From Geoglobus ahangari (GTDB lineage: Archaea > Halobacteriota > Archaeoglobi > Archaeoglobales > Archaeoglobaceae), in the NCBI RefSeq assembly GCF_001006045.1, contig NZ_CP011267.1, positions 1,178,001 to 1,242,000 of the forward strand: a DNA stretch of 64,000 bases. Reading direction: 5' to 3'. Below the pieces are notes generated by a model that ran no database searches, was not told the DNA's origin, and saw only the letters and a list, made by a program, of their open reading frames with translations. The stretch's first letter is position 1. Each line of letters begins with the position of its first letter. Shown here piece by piece: positions 1-8,299 of this stretch. Position numbers and translations under genes: made by a program.

Positions 1-623
1 AGGGCTATGCTGTCGAACTCGTCAAGAAATACTATGCACGGCGCAACCTGTCTCGCCTTCTCGTAGAGCTCGTGTATCCTCCTCGCCCCATCGCCAACGT
101 GCTCTCCAATAAGCCTCGTGGACTTTACCGAGAGGAATGGGACGTGGGCCTCGTTTGCGAGAGCCTTCGCGGTCATCGTCTTCCCCGTTCCGGGTGGGCC
201 GTAGAAGAGGATGTTCTTCGGAGCCCACTTTCCGAACTTCTCAGGGTTCTTCAGGTACTCCAGAATGATCCTCGCCTTCTTCTTGGCGTCTTCCTGCCCA
301 ACAACATCGTCGAGCTTCACGTCCACGACTATCTCGGTGACGATCTCGTTCGACTCGCTCTCCACGAGGAATATCGTGTGGTCTCCCACGAAGCCCTCTT
401 CCGGCTCGCATCCAGTAACCTCGAATGCGAAGTCGGGGAACATCCTGACGTCGAACAGCATCTTCCCCCTGTATACGTACTCTCCCCTCCACTGCTCCTT
501 TGCATAGCGGTCAAAGACCTTGAGGTTGTCTACCTTCGGGTACTCGTGGTAGCTGGCCTTCAGCGGATAGCCCAGAGGGCGCAGGATGACGTATCTGATC
601 TCTCCCTTACTCCTGCCAGTCAT
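1..623 (-). CDS. AAA family ATPase, AMA-like (partial, C-terminus beyond window)
   Basis: The first 207 residues of an AAA ATPase are encoded here and the rest runs off the window edge. An N-terminal domain of about 105 residues with a beta-rich look is followed by the AAA core. Walker A (GPPGTGKT) is near residues 142-149 and Walker B (CIVFLDEFD) near 195-203. The single N-domain plus AAA layout recalls AMA, the AAA family of Archaeoglobus and methanogens, and is shorter than Cdc48/p97 or the proteasome activator PAN. A protein-remodelling or unfoldase role is inferred from the family only. The ATG at 623 lies about 28 nt from a TATA-like element, so the transcript may be leaderless. It is divergent from thpR. 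Confidence 0.85.
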   Translation of the reverse strand, partial: MTGRSKGEIRYVILRPLGYPLKASYHEYPKVDNLKVFDRYAKEQWRGEYVYRGKMLFDVRMFPDFAFEVTGCEPEEGFVGDHTIFLVESESNEIVTEIVVDVKLDDVVGQEDAKKKARIILEYLKNPEKFGKWAPKNILFYGPPGTGKTMTAKALANEAHVPFLSVKSTRLIGEHVGDGARRIHELYEKARQVAPCIVFLDEFDSIA

Positions 624-629
624 TCAAAC

Positions 630-660
630 CGAAAAACTATTTGAACTTATTAATAATCTT
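630..660. promoter_or_regulatory. Bidirectional promoter region between the AAA ATPase and thpR
   Basis: The 44-nt gap holds a near-palindromic TATA element (TTATTAATAA, 648-657), about 28 nt from the minus-strand ATG at 623. A weaker A/T element (AAAACTATTTG, about 633-643) is at a suitable distance for thpR at 668. Assignment of each box to a gene is inferred from spacing. Confidence 0.45.
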
Positions 661-667
661 TGCCCTT

Positions 668-1213
668 ATGAGACTGTTCGTAGCGATCGACATTTCAGAG
701 GAGCTCAGAAAGGAGTTCGTTCCGCTCATTCAGCTCTTATCCGGCTATAAGGGCATAAAGCCCGTGGAACCGGAGAACCTCCACATAACCCTCAAGTTTC
801 TCGGAGAGGTGAACGAGGCGAGGGCAGAGCTCATCAGGGACAGGCTCAGGCAGATAGACTTCGAGCCTTTCGAGATCGAGTTCAGGGGAATAGGCTACTT
901 CCCAAGTCAGAGCTACATGAGGGTAGTTTGGGTGGGCGTGGAAGGAGAGGGAATCTACAGCCTCGCGGAGAAGGTCGAGAGGGAGATGAGGAAGCTGGGA
1001 TTCAGGAAGGACAAGGACTTCAGGGCCCACCTGACGGTCGGCAGGATTAAGAGAATAGACAGCGAGGCGAGAGCAAGGCTCGCAAGGCAGCTCGAGGACT
1101 TCAGCCGGGACTACGGAAGGATGCTCGTGGACAGGTTCAAGCTCAAGAAGTCCACCCTGACGCCAAAGGGCCCGATATACGAGGATGTGGAGGTCTTTGG
1201 TGGTAAGACATGA
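668..1213 (+). CDS. thpR: RNA 2',3'-cyclic phosphodiesterase (2H family, LigT/ThpR)
   Basis: A 181-residue 2H-superfamily protein with both hallmark motifs: HIT near residues 39-41 and HLT near 121-123. The family hydrolyses 2',3'-cyclic phosphate ends of RNA and can ligate tRNA halves in vitro, which fits its place beside the CCA-adding enzyme. The ATG at 668 is preferred to an in-frame TTG at 641: it gives the normal family N-terminus (MRLFVAIDI), and the upstream start would lie within the promoter region. Its stop overlaps the cca start by 4 nt (ATGA), so the two are probably translationally coupled. Confidence 0.92.
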   Translation: MRLFVAIDISEELRKEFVPLIQLLSGYKGIKPVEPENLHITLKFLGEVNEARAELIRDRLRQIDFEPFEIEFRGIGYFPSQSYMRVVWVGVEGEGIYSLAEKVEREMRKLGFRKDKDFRAHLTVGRIKRIDSEARARLARQLEDFSRDYGRMLVDRFKLKKSTLTPKGPIYEDVEVFGGKT

Positions 1214-2538
1214 GCAGCATCGAGGAAATTCTCAGGGAAGTCCTTCCGGAAGTGATTCCCGGGGAGGAGCTCGTCAGGAAGGCCAAGAAGGCTGAGGAGG
1301 AGCTGAGGAGGAGGCTCGACTCGGCTCTCTCAAATTACCCGGACATAGAGTACAGGTTTCTCGGCAGCTATGCGAGAGACACATGGCTCCCTGAGAGCCT
1401 CGAGATCGACGTTTTCCTCCTCTTTCCCGAGCACTACAGCTTTGAGGAGCTCGAGAGGATTGGGATAGAGGTCGGAAAGAGCGTGGTCGACAGCTACGAG
1501 ATGAGGTATGCCGCACACCCGTACGTCCACGGCCTCGTCGCTGGAGTGGAGGTCGATGTAGTTCCGTGCTACAGGCTGAAGAGCCCCGAGAGGATAAAGA
1601 GTGCCGTCGACAGGACCCCTTTCCATCACGAGTGGCTAAAGGACAGGATAAGGGGTAAGGAGAATGACGTGAGGCTGTTAAAGAGGTTTCTGAAGGCAGG
1701 AAACCTATACGGGGCGGAGTTCAAGGTCAGGGGGTTTTCGGGATACCTGTGCGAGCTGCTTGTGGTCTTCTACGGATCCTTCGAGAACCTCGTGAGGAAC
1801 GCGACGAGGTGGAGAAGGGAGATGGTTATTGATGTCGAGAACGGTAAAATCGAGCTGAAGAAAGATCAGCGGAGCCTGTTTGTTGTTGATCCGGTTGACA
1901 GGAAGAGGAACGTGGCGGCAAACCTGAGCGTTGACAACTTCGCGAGGTTCGTGGAGAGGTGCAGACTCTTCATCGAGAACCCGTCTCCCGAGTTCTTCAG
2001 GACGGCGAGCAGGGCTGTGGATGTGGACAGGTTGAGGGAGGAGCTTGAAGGGAGGTTCGTCTATGCCGTCTCTTTCGAGAGGCCCCCAATAGTGGAGGAC
2101 AACCTCTACACCCAGCTCGAGAGGGCCGAGAGGAGGATAAGGAAGGTGCTTGAGGATAACGAGTTTCAGGTTTTGAGATCTGGACACCACGCCGGGGAGA
2201 GGTGCTACCTGCTCTTCGAAACGACTGCGGGAGAGATTTCTAAGGTGAAGAAGCACTACGGACCGAAAATCGAGAGCTACGAGAACTCTATGAGGTTCCT
2301 CAGGAAGAACAGGGAGTACGAGAGGTTCTTCGAGGATGGCAGATACGTGACCTACAGGAGGAGAAAGCTCAGGAGGGCAGAGCAGGTGATAGAGCACGCC
2401 ATAGCGACCCAGCACGAGTCAATGGGGAAGGATCTCTCAGACTACATAAGAGACGGGTCTGTCCACTCTGGAGAGGAGATCCTCAGCCTCCACGAGCTTC
2501 TCGAGTTCCTGACCGAGTTTCTGGGGGTGAGGGAGTGA
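1210..2538 (+). CDS. cca: CCA-adding tRNA nucleotidyltransferase, archaeal class I
   Basis: A 442-residue enzyme adding or repairing the 3' CCA of tRNAs. The nucleotidyltransferase signature GSYARDTW is near residues 52-59. The metal ligands expected from the Archaeoglobus enzyme are visible as Glu65/Asp67 in LEIDVFLL and Asp116 in EVDVVPCY. Length and sequence fit archaeal class I throughout. The enzyme is needed here: the only tRNA gene in this window (Pro) lacks an encoded CCA. It overlaps thpR by 4 nt upstream and the MBL gene by 4 nt downstream, giving a tight three-gene operon around RNA ends. Confidence 0.96.
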   Translation: MSSIEEILREVLPEVIPGEELVRKAKKAEEELRRRLDSALSNYPDIEYRFLGSYARDTWLPESLEIDVFLLFPEHYSFEELERIGIEVGKSVVDSYEMRYAAHPYVHGLVAGVEVDVVPCYRLKSPERIKSAVDRTPFHHEWLKDRIRGKENDVRLLKRFLKAGNLYGAEFKVRGFSGYLCELLVVFYGSFENLVRNATRWRREMVIDVENGKIELKKDQRSLFVVDPVDRKRNVAANLSVDNFARFVERCRLFIENPSPEFFRTASRAVDVDRLREELEGRFVYAVSFERPPIVEDNLYTQLERAERRIRKVLEDNEFQVLRSGHHAGERCYLLFETTAGEISKVKKHYGPKIESYENSMRFLRKNREYERFFEDGRYVTYRRRKLRRAEQVIEHAIATQHESMGKDLSDYIRDGSVHSGEEILSLHELLEFLTEFLGVRE

Positions 2539-3245
2539 GGGTAACCTTTCTCGGGACAGGTGTTGCGGTCAGCCTCGAGCAGAAGGCCCAGCAATCTCTG
2601 CTCATCGAGGATGACAGGCTAATTCTGATTGACTGCGGTTTTGGATCCATGCTGAGGCTACAGCAGGCCGGTTACGACGTCACGGAGCTTGATGCGATAG
2701 TCCTCACGCACTTCCACCTCGACCACTGCGGTGAGCTCATGGGGATCCTCAAGGCGAGGTGGCTTAGTGGGGCTGGTAGGATCGACATCTACGCTCCGGA
2801 GGGTGCAAGCAGCTTCATCAGCAGCTTCCTCTCCTCCTCTCCCTATCTCATGGGAAAGCTCAGCTTCAGGGTCAGGGAGGTTGGAGGTGGTGAGAGGTTC
2901 TCCATAGGCAACCTCAGGTTCGAGGCGAGGAGGACGGTGCACTCCGTGGAAAGTTTGGGGTATGTGGTCGACGGCCTGCTCATCTCTGGGGACACGTCGG
3001 CATTTCCGGAGCTCTACGAGGGTGTTGATGCCGCAATCCACGAGATGTCGCTCGACTTTGGTGGAAAAGCTGATTTCCACACCTCGCCGGAGAACTTCGC
3101 AGAAAATGCAGGGGAGTTGAAGAGGGCGTACTTCATCCACCTCTACCCCCCAGCATACGGGAACAGGGAGGAGATAGCGAGGTACCTCGAGAGAGGGGGA
3201 ATAGCCTCATTCTTCCCCAACGACCTCGACACGCTCGAGCTGTAA
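2535..3245 (+). CDS. MBL-fold hydrolase, RNase Z-like
   Basis: A 236-residue metallo-beta-lactamase-fold protein. It opens with the FLGTG strand typical of RNase Z/phosphodiesterase-type MBL proteins and carries the HxHxDH zinc motif (HFHLDH, residues 59-64). Later His/Asp ligands are plausible at SGDTSAF and in the C-terminal FIHLYP segment. It starts with GTG overlapping the cca stop by 4 nt. Position behind thpR and cca suggests tRNA 3'-end maturation. However, the exosite arm of true tRNase Z is not obvious, so another phosphodiesterase activity is possible. Confidence 0.8.
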   Translation: MRVTFLGTGVAVSLEQKAQQSLLIEDDRLILIDCGFGSMLRLQQAGYDVTELDAIVLTHFHLDHCGELMGILKARWLSGAGRIDIYAPEGASSFISSFLSSSPYLMGKLSFRVREVGGGERFSIGNLRFEARRTVHSVESLGYVVDGLLISGDTSAFPELYEGVDAAIHEMSLDFGGKADFHTSPENFAENAGELKRAYFIHLYPPAYGNREEIARYLERGGIASFFPNDLDTLEL

Positions 3246-3295
3246 AACCGGGCAGACTCCTCACACCCCGGCAACCAGTTTTCCCACTCACTGTC

Positions 3296-3307
3296 GAAAA
3301 ATTTAAA
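3296..3307 (+). promoter_or_regulatory. TATA box of thrS
   Basis: AAAAATTTAAAG is centred about 28 nt upstream of the thrS ATG (3331). This spacing places transcription start at or next to the start codon, so the mRNA is probably leaderless. Confidence 0.6.
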
Positions 3308-3330
3308 GCCTTCCGGTATTCTTTGCCCCC

Positions 3331-5187
3331 ATGAAGATACTCCTGCTCCACTCAGATTACATTGAGTACGAGGTCAAGAAGAAGACCAAGTTTGCGGAAC
3401 CTTTTGACGGGAAGGGTGAGAGGGTCAACGAGGCCCTTGTGGTGTTCGTTTCTGTGGAGAAAGGCGATAGCGAGGACACCGCTTTAAAGGCGGTTGAGGA
3501 GATAAGGGATGTGGCCGGAAAGGTTAATGCCGAGAGGATAGTCCTCTACCCTTACGCTCACCTCTCATCAAACCTCGCTGATCCCGAAACTGCCGTAAAG
3601 CTCCTCAAGTTCATGGAAAAGGAGCTCTCCTCAGACTTTGAGGTTCACCGCTCTCCTTTTGGGTGGTACAAGGCGTTCAAGATCTCCTGCAAGGGTCACC
3701 CGCTGAGCGAGCTATCGAGGGAGATAAAGGGCGAGGACATCGAGGTGACTCAGGCCCTGAAGGACGAGGAGAAGGCGAAGAGCTACTGGTACATTCTCAC
3801 CCCCGAGAAGGAGCTCGTTGAGGTGGAGAAGTTCGACTTCAGCAAGTACCCCAACTTGAAGAAGTTCGTGGACTACGAGATCTCCAAGAGGAGGGCGGTT
3901 GACCGCATACCACCCCACGTCGAGCTGATGAAGAGGCTCGAGATCGCTGACTACGAGGAAGCCTCGGACAGCGGCCACATGAGGTACTACCCCAACGGCA
4001 GGCTGGTTAAGAGCCTGCTCGAGACCTTTGTGACCGAGAGGTGCATAGAGTACGGGGCGATGGAGGTCGAGACGCCGATAATGTACGACAGAGCCCACCC
4101 AACCCTCAGGAAGTACCTCGAGCGCTTCCCAGCGAGGCAGTACATAATAAAGGGGGACAAGAGGGACTTCTTCCTCAGGTTTGCCGCGTGCTTCGGTCAG
4201 TTCCTCATGGCCTCCCAGGCGACGATAACCTACAGGCATCTGCCGCTCAAGATGTACGAGCTCACGCGCTACTCCTTCAGGAAGGAGCAGAGGGGAGAGC
4301 TTGTCGGGCTTAGGAGGCTTAGGGCTTTCACGATGCCTGACATGCACACCATAGTGAGGGACATCGAGGAGGCGAAGGAGGAGTTCTACAACCAGTACAA
4401 GCTGTCGGTGGAGGTGCTGAAGGAGATAGGGCTTGAGCCCGAGGACTACGAGGTGGCGATAAGGATAACCAGGGACTTCTACGAGGAGAACAGGGAGTTC
4501 ATTCACTCCATAGCTGAGGTTCTCAACAAGCCCATACTGATCGAGATGTGGGACAGACGCTTCTTCTACTTCGTCCTGAAGTTCGAGTTCAACTTCGTCG
4601 ATGCCCTCGACAAAGCCTCCGCCCTCTCCACGGTTCAGATAGATGTGGAAAACGCAGAGAGGTACGGCATCACGTACGTCGACTCTGACGGCAAAGAGAA
4701 GCATCCGCTCATCCTCCACTGCTCTGCGAGCGGTGCGATCGAGAGGGTCATGTATGCGTTGCTTGAGAAGGAGCACATGAGGGCGGAGAGGGGAGAGCTG
4801 CCAATGCTGCCGGTCTGGCTCTCGCCCACTCAGGTCAGAATCATCCCCATAGCCGAGAGGCACCTCGAGAAGGCGATGGAGGTGGCTGAGGTTCTCAGAG
4901 CCAACAGGGTGAGGGCGGACGTGGACGATAGGGAGGAGACGACTGGAAAGAAGGTGAGGGACGCGGCAACGCAGTGGATCCCCTACATAGTCGTCATAGG
5001 TGACAGGGAGCTGGAAAGCGGAAAGCTCAGCGTTACAGTCAGGAAGGGCTCGACCAAGGAGAAGCAGAGGAAGGTGGAGATGACCGTGGACGAGCTGATA
5101 GAGGAGATCAGGAAAGAGTGTGAGGGCAAACCCTACAAACCACTGCCGATGCCCGTGCTGCTGTCGAGAAGACCGTCCATGAGGTGA
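3331..5187 (+). CDS. thrS: Threonyl-tRNA synthetase, archaeal type
   Basis: A 618-residue class II synthetase. The first ~145 residues match the archaeal ThrRS editing domain, which has a D-aminoacyl-tRNA-deacylase fold and removes mischarged serine. The catalytic core follows, with a motif 2 region around [13 protein letters not shown] and motif 3 at [12 protein letters not shown]. The anticodon-binding domain (from about [15 protein letters not shown]) ends the protein. Full length is intact. A small membrane-protein gene begins 1-5 nt after its stop and is probably cotranscribed. Confidence 0.96.
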   Translation: MKILLLHSDYIEYEVKKKTKFAEPFDGKGERVNEALVVFVSVEKGDSEDTALKAVEEIRDVAGKVNAERIVLYPYAHLSSNLADPETAVKLLKFMEKELSSDFEVHRSPFGWYKAFKISCKGHPLSELSREIKGEDIEVTQALKDEEKAKSYWYILTPEKELVEVEKFDFSKYPNLKKFVDYEISKRRAVDRIPPHVELMKRLEIADYEEASDSGHMRYYPNGRLVKSLLETFVTERCIEYGAMEVETPIMYDRAHPTLRKYLERFPARQYIIKGDKRDFFLRFAACFGQFLMASQATITYRHLPLKMYELTRYSFRKEQRGELVGLRRLRAFTMPDMHTIVRDIEEAKEEFYNQYKLSVEVLKEIGLEPEDYEVAIRITRDFYEENREFIHSIAEVLNKPILIEMWDRRFFYFVLKFEFNFVDALDKASALSTVQIDVENAERYGITYVDSDGKEKHPLILHCSASGAIERVMYALLEKEHMRAERGELPMLPVWLSPTQVRIIPIAERHLEKAMEVAEVLRANRVRADVDDREETTGKKVRDAATQWIPYIVVIGDRELESGKLSVTVRKGSTKEKQRKVEMTVDELIEEIRKECEGKPYKPLPMPVLLSRRPSMR

Positions 5188-5191
5188 TATG

Positions 5192-5446
5192 ATGGAGAAG
5201 AACGACTTGAAAACTTTCCTACCACTTCTCATGGGTGTAATCGCCGGGATAGTCTCCTACATCATTACAGGAGACATGAGGAGCAGGGACCCGTTCGGAA
5301 TACTCGTCCTCGTCATGATGATCTACCTCCACAAGTTCATCCTGCCGAAATTTGGGCTGACCATAGAGACTAAGGACTGGCTGGGAATAAGCTTCCTGAC
5401 CCTCGCGACGTGGTACATCTCCTGGACGCTCCTTCTGAACTCTTAG
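5192..5446 (+). CDS. Small three-helix membrane protein (EMC6-like?)
   Basis: A protein of 84-85 residues with three predicted membrane helices: about residues 9-26, 35-51 and 65-82. Polar loops contain MRSRDP and the ETKDW segment before the third helix. I do not recognise it with certainty; size and topology recall the archaeal EMC6-like family, a suggestion only. The second of two adjacent ATGs (5192) is chosen because GAGGTGA at 5181-5187 then has sensible Shine-Dalgarno spacing. It follows thrS almost without a gap. Confidence 0.7.
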   Translation: MEKNDLKTFLPLLMGVIAGIVSYIITGDMRSRDPFGILVLVMMIYLHKFILPKFGLTIETKDWLGISFLTLATWYISWTLLLNS

Positions 5447-5454
5447 GGCGGAAC

Positions 5455-5465
5455 CCTTATATTTC
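5455..5465 (+). promoter_or_regulatory. TATA box of the ABCE1 gene
   Basis: CCTTATATTTC lies about 27 nt before the ATG at 5487. A GGTGAG ribosome-binding site at 5478-5483 sits between them, so the leader is at most a few nucleotides long. Confidence 0.5.
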
Positions 5466-5486
5466 GCCTTTTTCTCCGGTGAGAGG

Positions 5487-7253
5487 ATGTCCCTCAGAAT
5501 CGCTGTTGTTGACAGGGAGCGCTGCCAGCCGAAGAAGTGCAGCCAGGAGTGCCTGAAGTACTGCCCGAAGGTCAGGACTGGAGATGAGACGATAGTAATT
5601 GAGGAGAAAGCCATCATCAGCGAGGAGCTCTGTGTTGGCTGCGGCATCTGTGTCAAGAAGTGCCCGTTCAATGCCATAACGATAGTCGGCCTGCCCGAGC
5701 AGCTTGAGGGGCAGGAGGTTCACAGGTACGGTAAGAACGGCTTCGTGCTCTACAACCTCCCGATACCGAGGAAGGGTCACGTTGTGGGCCTTCTCGGGCC
5801 TAACGGGACTGGGAAGAGCACGGCCGTCAAGATCCTCTCCGGACAGCTCAAACCAAACCTCGGAAAGGAGGATGCGAGCTGGGACGAGATTCTCGACAGG
5901 TTTCAGGGAACCGAGCTGTTCGACTACATGAAAGCTATAGCGGACGGGAACATCAGGGTTAGCGTGAAGCCCCAGTACATCGAGGCGATTCCGAAGGTCT
6001 ACAGGGGAAAGGTCAGGGAGCTGCTGGAGAGGGTGGATGAGAGGAACGCCCTAGACGAGTACGTGGAGAAGCTCAACTTAAGGAATGCCATCAACAGAGA
6101 CATCAAGGATCTTAGCGGAGGAGAGCTGCAGAGGGTTGCCATACTCGCATGCCTTCTTAGAGATGCGGACTTCTACTTCCTCGACGAGATCACGTCCTAC
6201 CTCGACATCTACCAGAGGATAGAGGCTGCCAAGGTAATCAGAGAGGTTGCGGAGAGGAGCCCGATACTAATAGTCGAGCACGACCTCGCGATCCTCGACA
6301 TGCTCGCCGACTACGTGCACATAAGCTACGGTGAGCCTGCAGTTTACGGTGTGATAACCAACGCCAAGGGCGTGAGAGTTGGCATAAACCAGTACCTGAG
6401 GGGCTACCTTGCTGAGGAGAACATAAGGATAAGGGAGAAGGAGATAGAGTTCGAAATTTTCCAGCCGACTGAGAGCGAGATAGAGGACGTGCTCGTCGAG
6501 TATCCGGCGTTCAGAAAGACCTTCGAGGGCTTTATCCTTGAAGCGGACAGCGGGGACATAAAGAGAGGGGAGGTTATAGGGGTTCTCGGCCCAAATGCTA
6601 CGGGCAAGAGCACGTTCGTCAAGGTTCTCGCAGGAGTGCTGGAGGATGATGAGAAGAAGGTCGACCTCGACATAAAGGTCTCCTACAAGCCCCAGTATGT
6701 TAAGGCAGACATAAGCATGCCCGTCGGCATGTTCCTGAGGAGCATAAACCCGATGGTGGAGTCTTCATATTATAAGACCGAGTTCATAAAGCCACTGCAG
6801 CTTGAGAAGCTCATGGAGAAGAATCTGGACGAGCTTAGCGGAGGAGAGCTGCAGAGGGTTGCAATTCTCGCGTGTCTTCTGAGGGACGCGGATCTTTACC
6901 TTCTCGACGAGCCCTCAGCCCACCTCGACGTTGAGCAGCGAACGGAGGTGGCGAGGATAATCAAGAGGTTCGCGATGAACAACTCCAAGTCTGTGCTCGT
7001 GGTGGACCACGACATCTACCTCGTGGACATGCTGTCCGACAGGGTTATGGTCTTTGAGGGGGAGCCGGGAAAGAGAGGAAGGGCGAGGAGGCCGATGAAC
7101 CTCAGGGACGGAATGAACCTCTTCCTGAAGAATCTGGACATAACCTTCAGGAGGGATGAGGAGACCAAGAGGCCGAGGGTGAACAAGCCCGGCTCAAGGC
7201 TCGACAGAGAACAGAAGGCTGCAGGAGAGTACTATTACTATGTGAGAGAGTGA
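5487..7253 (+). CDS. ABCE1/Rli1 ribosome-recycling ATPase
   Basis: A 588-residue soluble twin-ABC protein that splits ribosomes after termination together with aRF1/Pelota. The N-terminal domain has eight cysteines in two 4Fe-4S motifs: the diverged CQPKKCSQECLKYCP, and CVGCGICVKKCP near residues 49-60. The first Walker A (GPNGTGKST) is near residue 104 and first LSGGELQR near 208. The second Walker A (GPNATGKST) is near 368 and second LSGGELQR near 449. No membrane segments are seen. It converges with eS1, with 9 nt between the stops. Confidence 0.97.
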   Translation: MSLRIAVVDRERCQPKKCSQECLKYCPKVRTGDETIVIEEKAIISEELCVGCGICVKKCPFNAITIVGLPEQLEGQEVHRYGKNGFVLYNLPIPRKGHVVGLLGPNGTGKSTAVKILSGQLKPNLGKEDASWDEILDRFQGTELFDYMKAIADGNIRVSVKPQYIEAIPKVYRGKVRELLERVDERNALDEYVEKLNLRNAINRDIKDLSGGELQRVAILACLLRDADFYFLDEITSYLDIYQRIEAAKVIREVAERSPILIVEHDLAILDMLADYVHISYGEPAVYGVITNAKGVRVGINQYLRGYLAEENIRIREKEIEFEIFQPTESEIEDVLVEYPAFRKTFEGFILEADSGDIKRGEVIGVLGPNATGKSTFVKVLAGVLEDDEKKVDLDIKVSYKPQYVKADISMPVGMFLRSINPMVESSYYKTEFIKPLQLEKLMEKNLDELSGGELQRVAILACLLRDADLYLLDEPSAHLDVEQRTEVARIIKRFAMNNSKSVLVVDHDIYLVDMLSDRVMVFEGEPGKRGRARRPMNLRDGMNLFLKNLDITFRRDEETKRPRVNKPGSRLDREQKAAGEYYYYVRE

Positions 7254-7262
7254 TAAAAAAGA

Positions 7263-7916
7263 TCAGGCCTCGGCCTCAACCTTCTCTTCAGCCTTTGCGA
7301 GAGCCCTCTCCTCCACAATCTCCTTCGGCTCTCTGAGAACCTCTATCTTCCTGATCTCTACCCTCCTGAGCGGGTAGATCTTCTTAGCGCTCCTGTAGAT
7401 CTCGGCAGGTATCTTGCCCAGTATTGCCTCCTGCAGGAACTGGACGAAGTTGCTCTTCTTGGCATTCTCCTTCACTATCTCGTTCATGACCTTTCTTATC
7501 GCCCTCTTCTGGGAGCTCTGGCACCTCTTTACAGTGAAGGCCACGCTCTTGACTCTAAGCACGTAGCCGTCTGCGGTCTGCACGTCCACAATGTCCTCGA
7601 TCTTGCTCGTCCTCCTCCTCGTGAGGCTGTTCAGGTAATCTCTGGTGAGCTCGAACCTGTGGAACTTCGTGTAGGCGTTCTCCCCAGCAACCCTGAAGAC
7701 CTTGAACACCAGCTTCTTGTAGGGGTTCTGGTTGGAGTAGTCGTTGGTGAGCTCGGCGAGCGTCACCTCCACGGTTCTCCCAACAACCTTGCTCTCGTCG
7801 TCTGCGGGAGTGTACCCTACCTCCGCCATGCCGAAGTACTCAGGAGCGATGAGTGTGAACCACTTCTTCATCGTCCACTTGTCCTTAACCCTTGTCTGCC
7901 TCTTTCTCCTCGCCAT
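7263..7916 (-). CDS. rps3ae: Small-subunit ribosomal protein eS1 (S3Ae)
   Basis: A 217-residue archaeal/eukaryotic-type 30S protein, recognisable from the basic N-terminus (MARRKRQTRVKDKW) and the ...WFTLIAPEYFG segment found in the family. Its C-terminal tail is rich in Glu/Ala/Lys. A GGGGTG ribosome-binding site lies at about 7922-7927, and a TATA element (AGTTTATTAATAG on the minus strand, about 7948-7961) lies further upstream, so this transcript has a short leader. It is convergent with ABCE1; both act on the ribosome. Confidence 0.95.
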   Translation of the reverse strand: MARRKRQTRVKDKWTMKKWFTLIAPEYFGMAEVGYTPADDESKVVGRTVEVTLAELTNDYSNQNPYKKLVFKVFRVAGENAYTKFHRFELTRDYLNSLTRRRTSKIEDIVDVQTADGYVLRVKSVAFTVKRCQSSQKRAIRKVMNEIVKENAKKSNFVQFLQEAILGKIPAEIYRSAKKIYPLRRVEIRKIEVLREPKEIVEERALAKAEEKVEAEA

Positions 7917-7961
7917 TTTAACACCCCTTACCTTCCCGAAACCAGACTCTATTAATAAACT

Positions 7962-8242
7962 TTTTGTGGAATTTGGTAATGGGTTGTCAGGCTGGTCTCA
8001 GTCCGAGCTACGCATCATCGTGAGTTCTCCCCACCGCTTCTGCAGTGAATTGGAGGTTTTTGACGGTGCTTTTTTGATCATTTCCCTGCCGTTTGGTGTA
8101 AGTATGTTGTCAAGGGTTTTGATTTTAAGGTTCACAAAGTCTTTCACAGAATTTTAAAAAATTTTTATCAAAAGCCTGTGTTACCTTAAAGGATTTAGTA
8201 AACTATTGTGTTGTTTGTGTTGTTGGTTAGTTGAACATGGAA
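7962..8242. other. Intergenic stretch without recognised genes
   Basis: Between the eS1 promoter and the promoter of the large surface protein there are about 280 nt with short T-rich runs. No convincing start/stop pair with this genome's codon habits and no tRNA-like fold was found. I see nothing functional apart from the flanking promoters. Confidence 0.5.
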
Positions 8243-8293
8243 ACATTTTTATTTGATTGCATGTCCACGGTAATTAATACTGCATGAGGGTGA
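8243..8293 (+). promoter_or_regulatory. Promoter and ribosome-binding site of the PQQ-repeat surface protein
   Basis: A TATA-like ACATTTTTATTTG (8243-8255) is followed by a strong Shine-Dalgarno GAGGGTGA (8286-8293), six nt before the ATG at 8300. The mRNA would carry a leader of about 25 nt. Confidence 0.5.
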
Positions 8294-8299
8294 ACTCGT

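Noticed and set aside
3712..5232. Long antisense open frame (506 codons) opposite thrS
   Set aside because: It mirrors the codon bias of thrS (rich in Leu/Val/His/Arg), has no family resemblance and no promoter.
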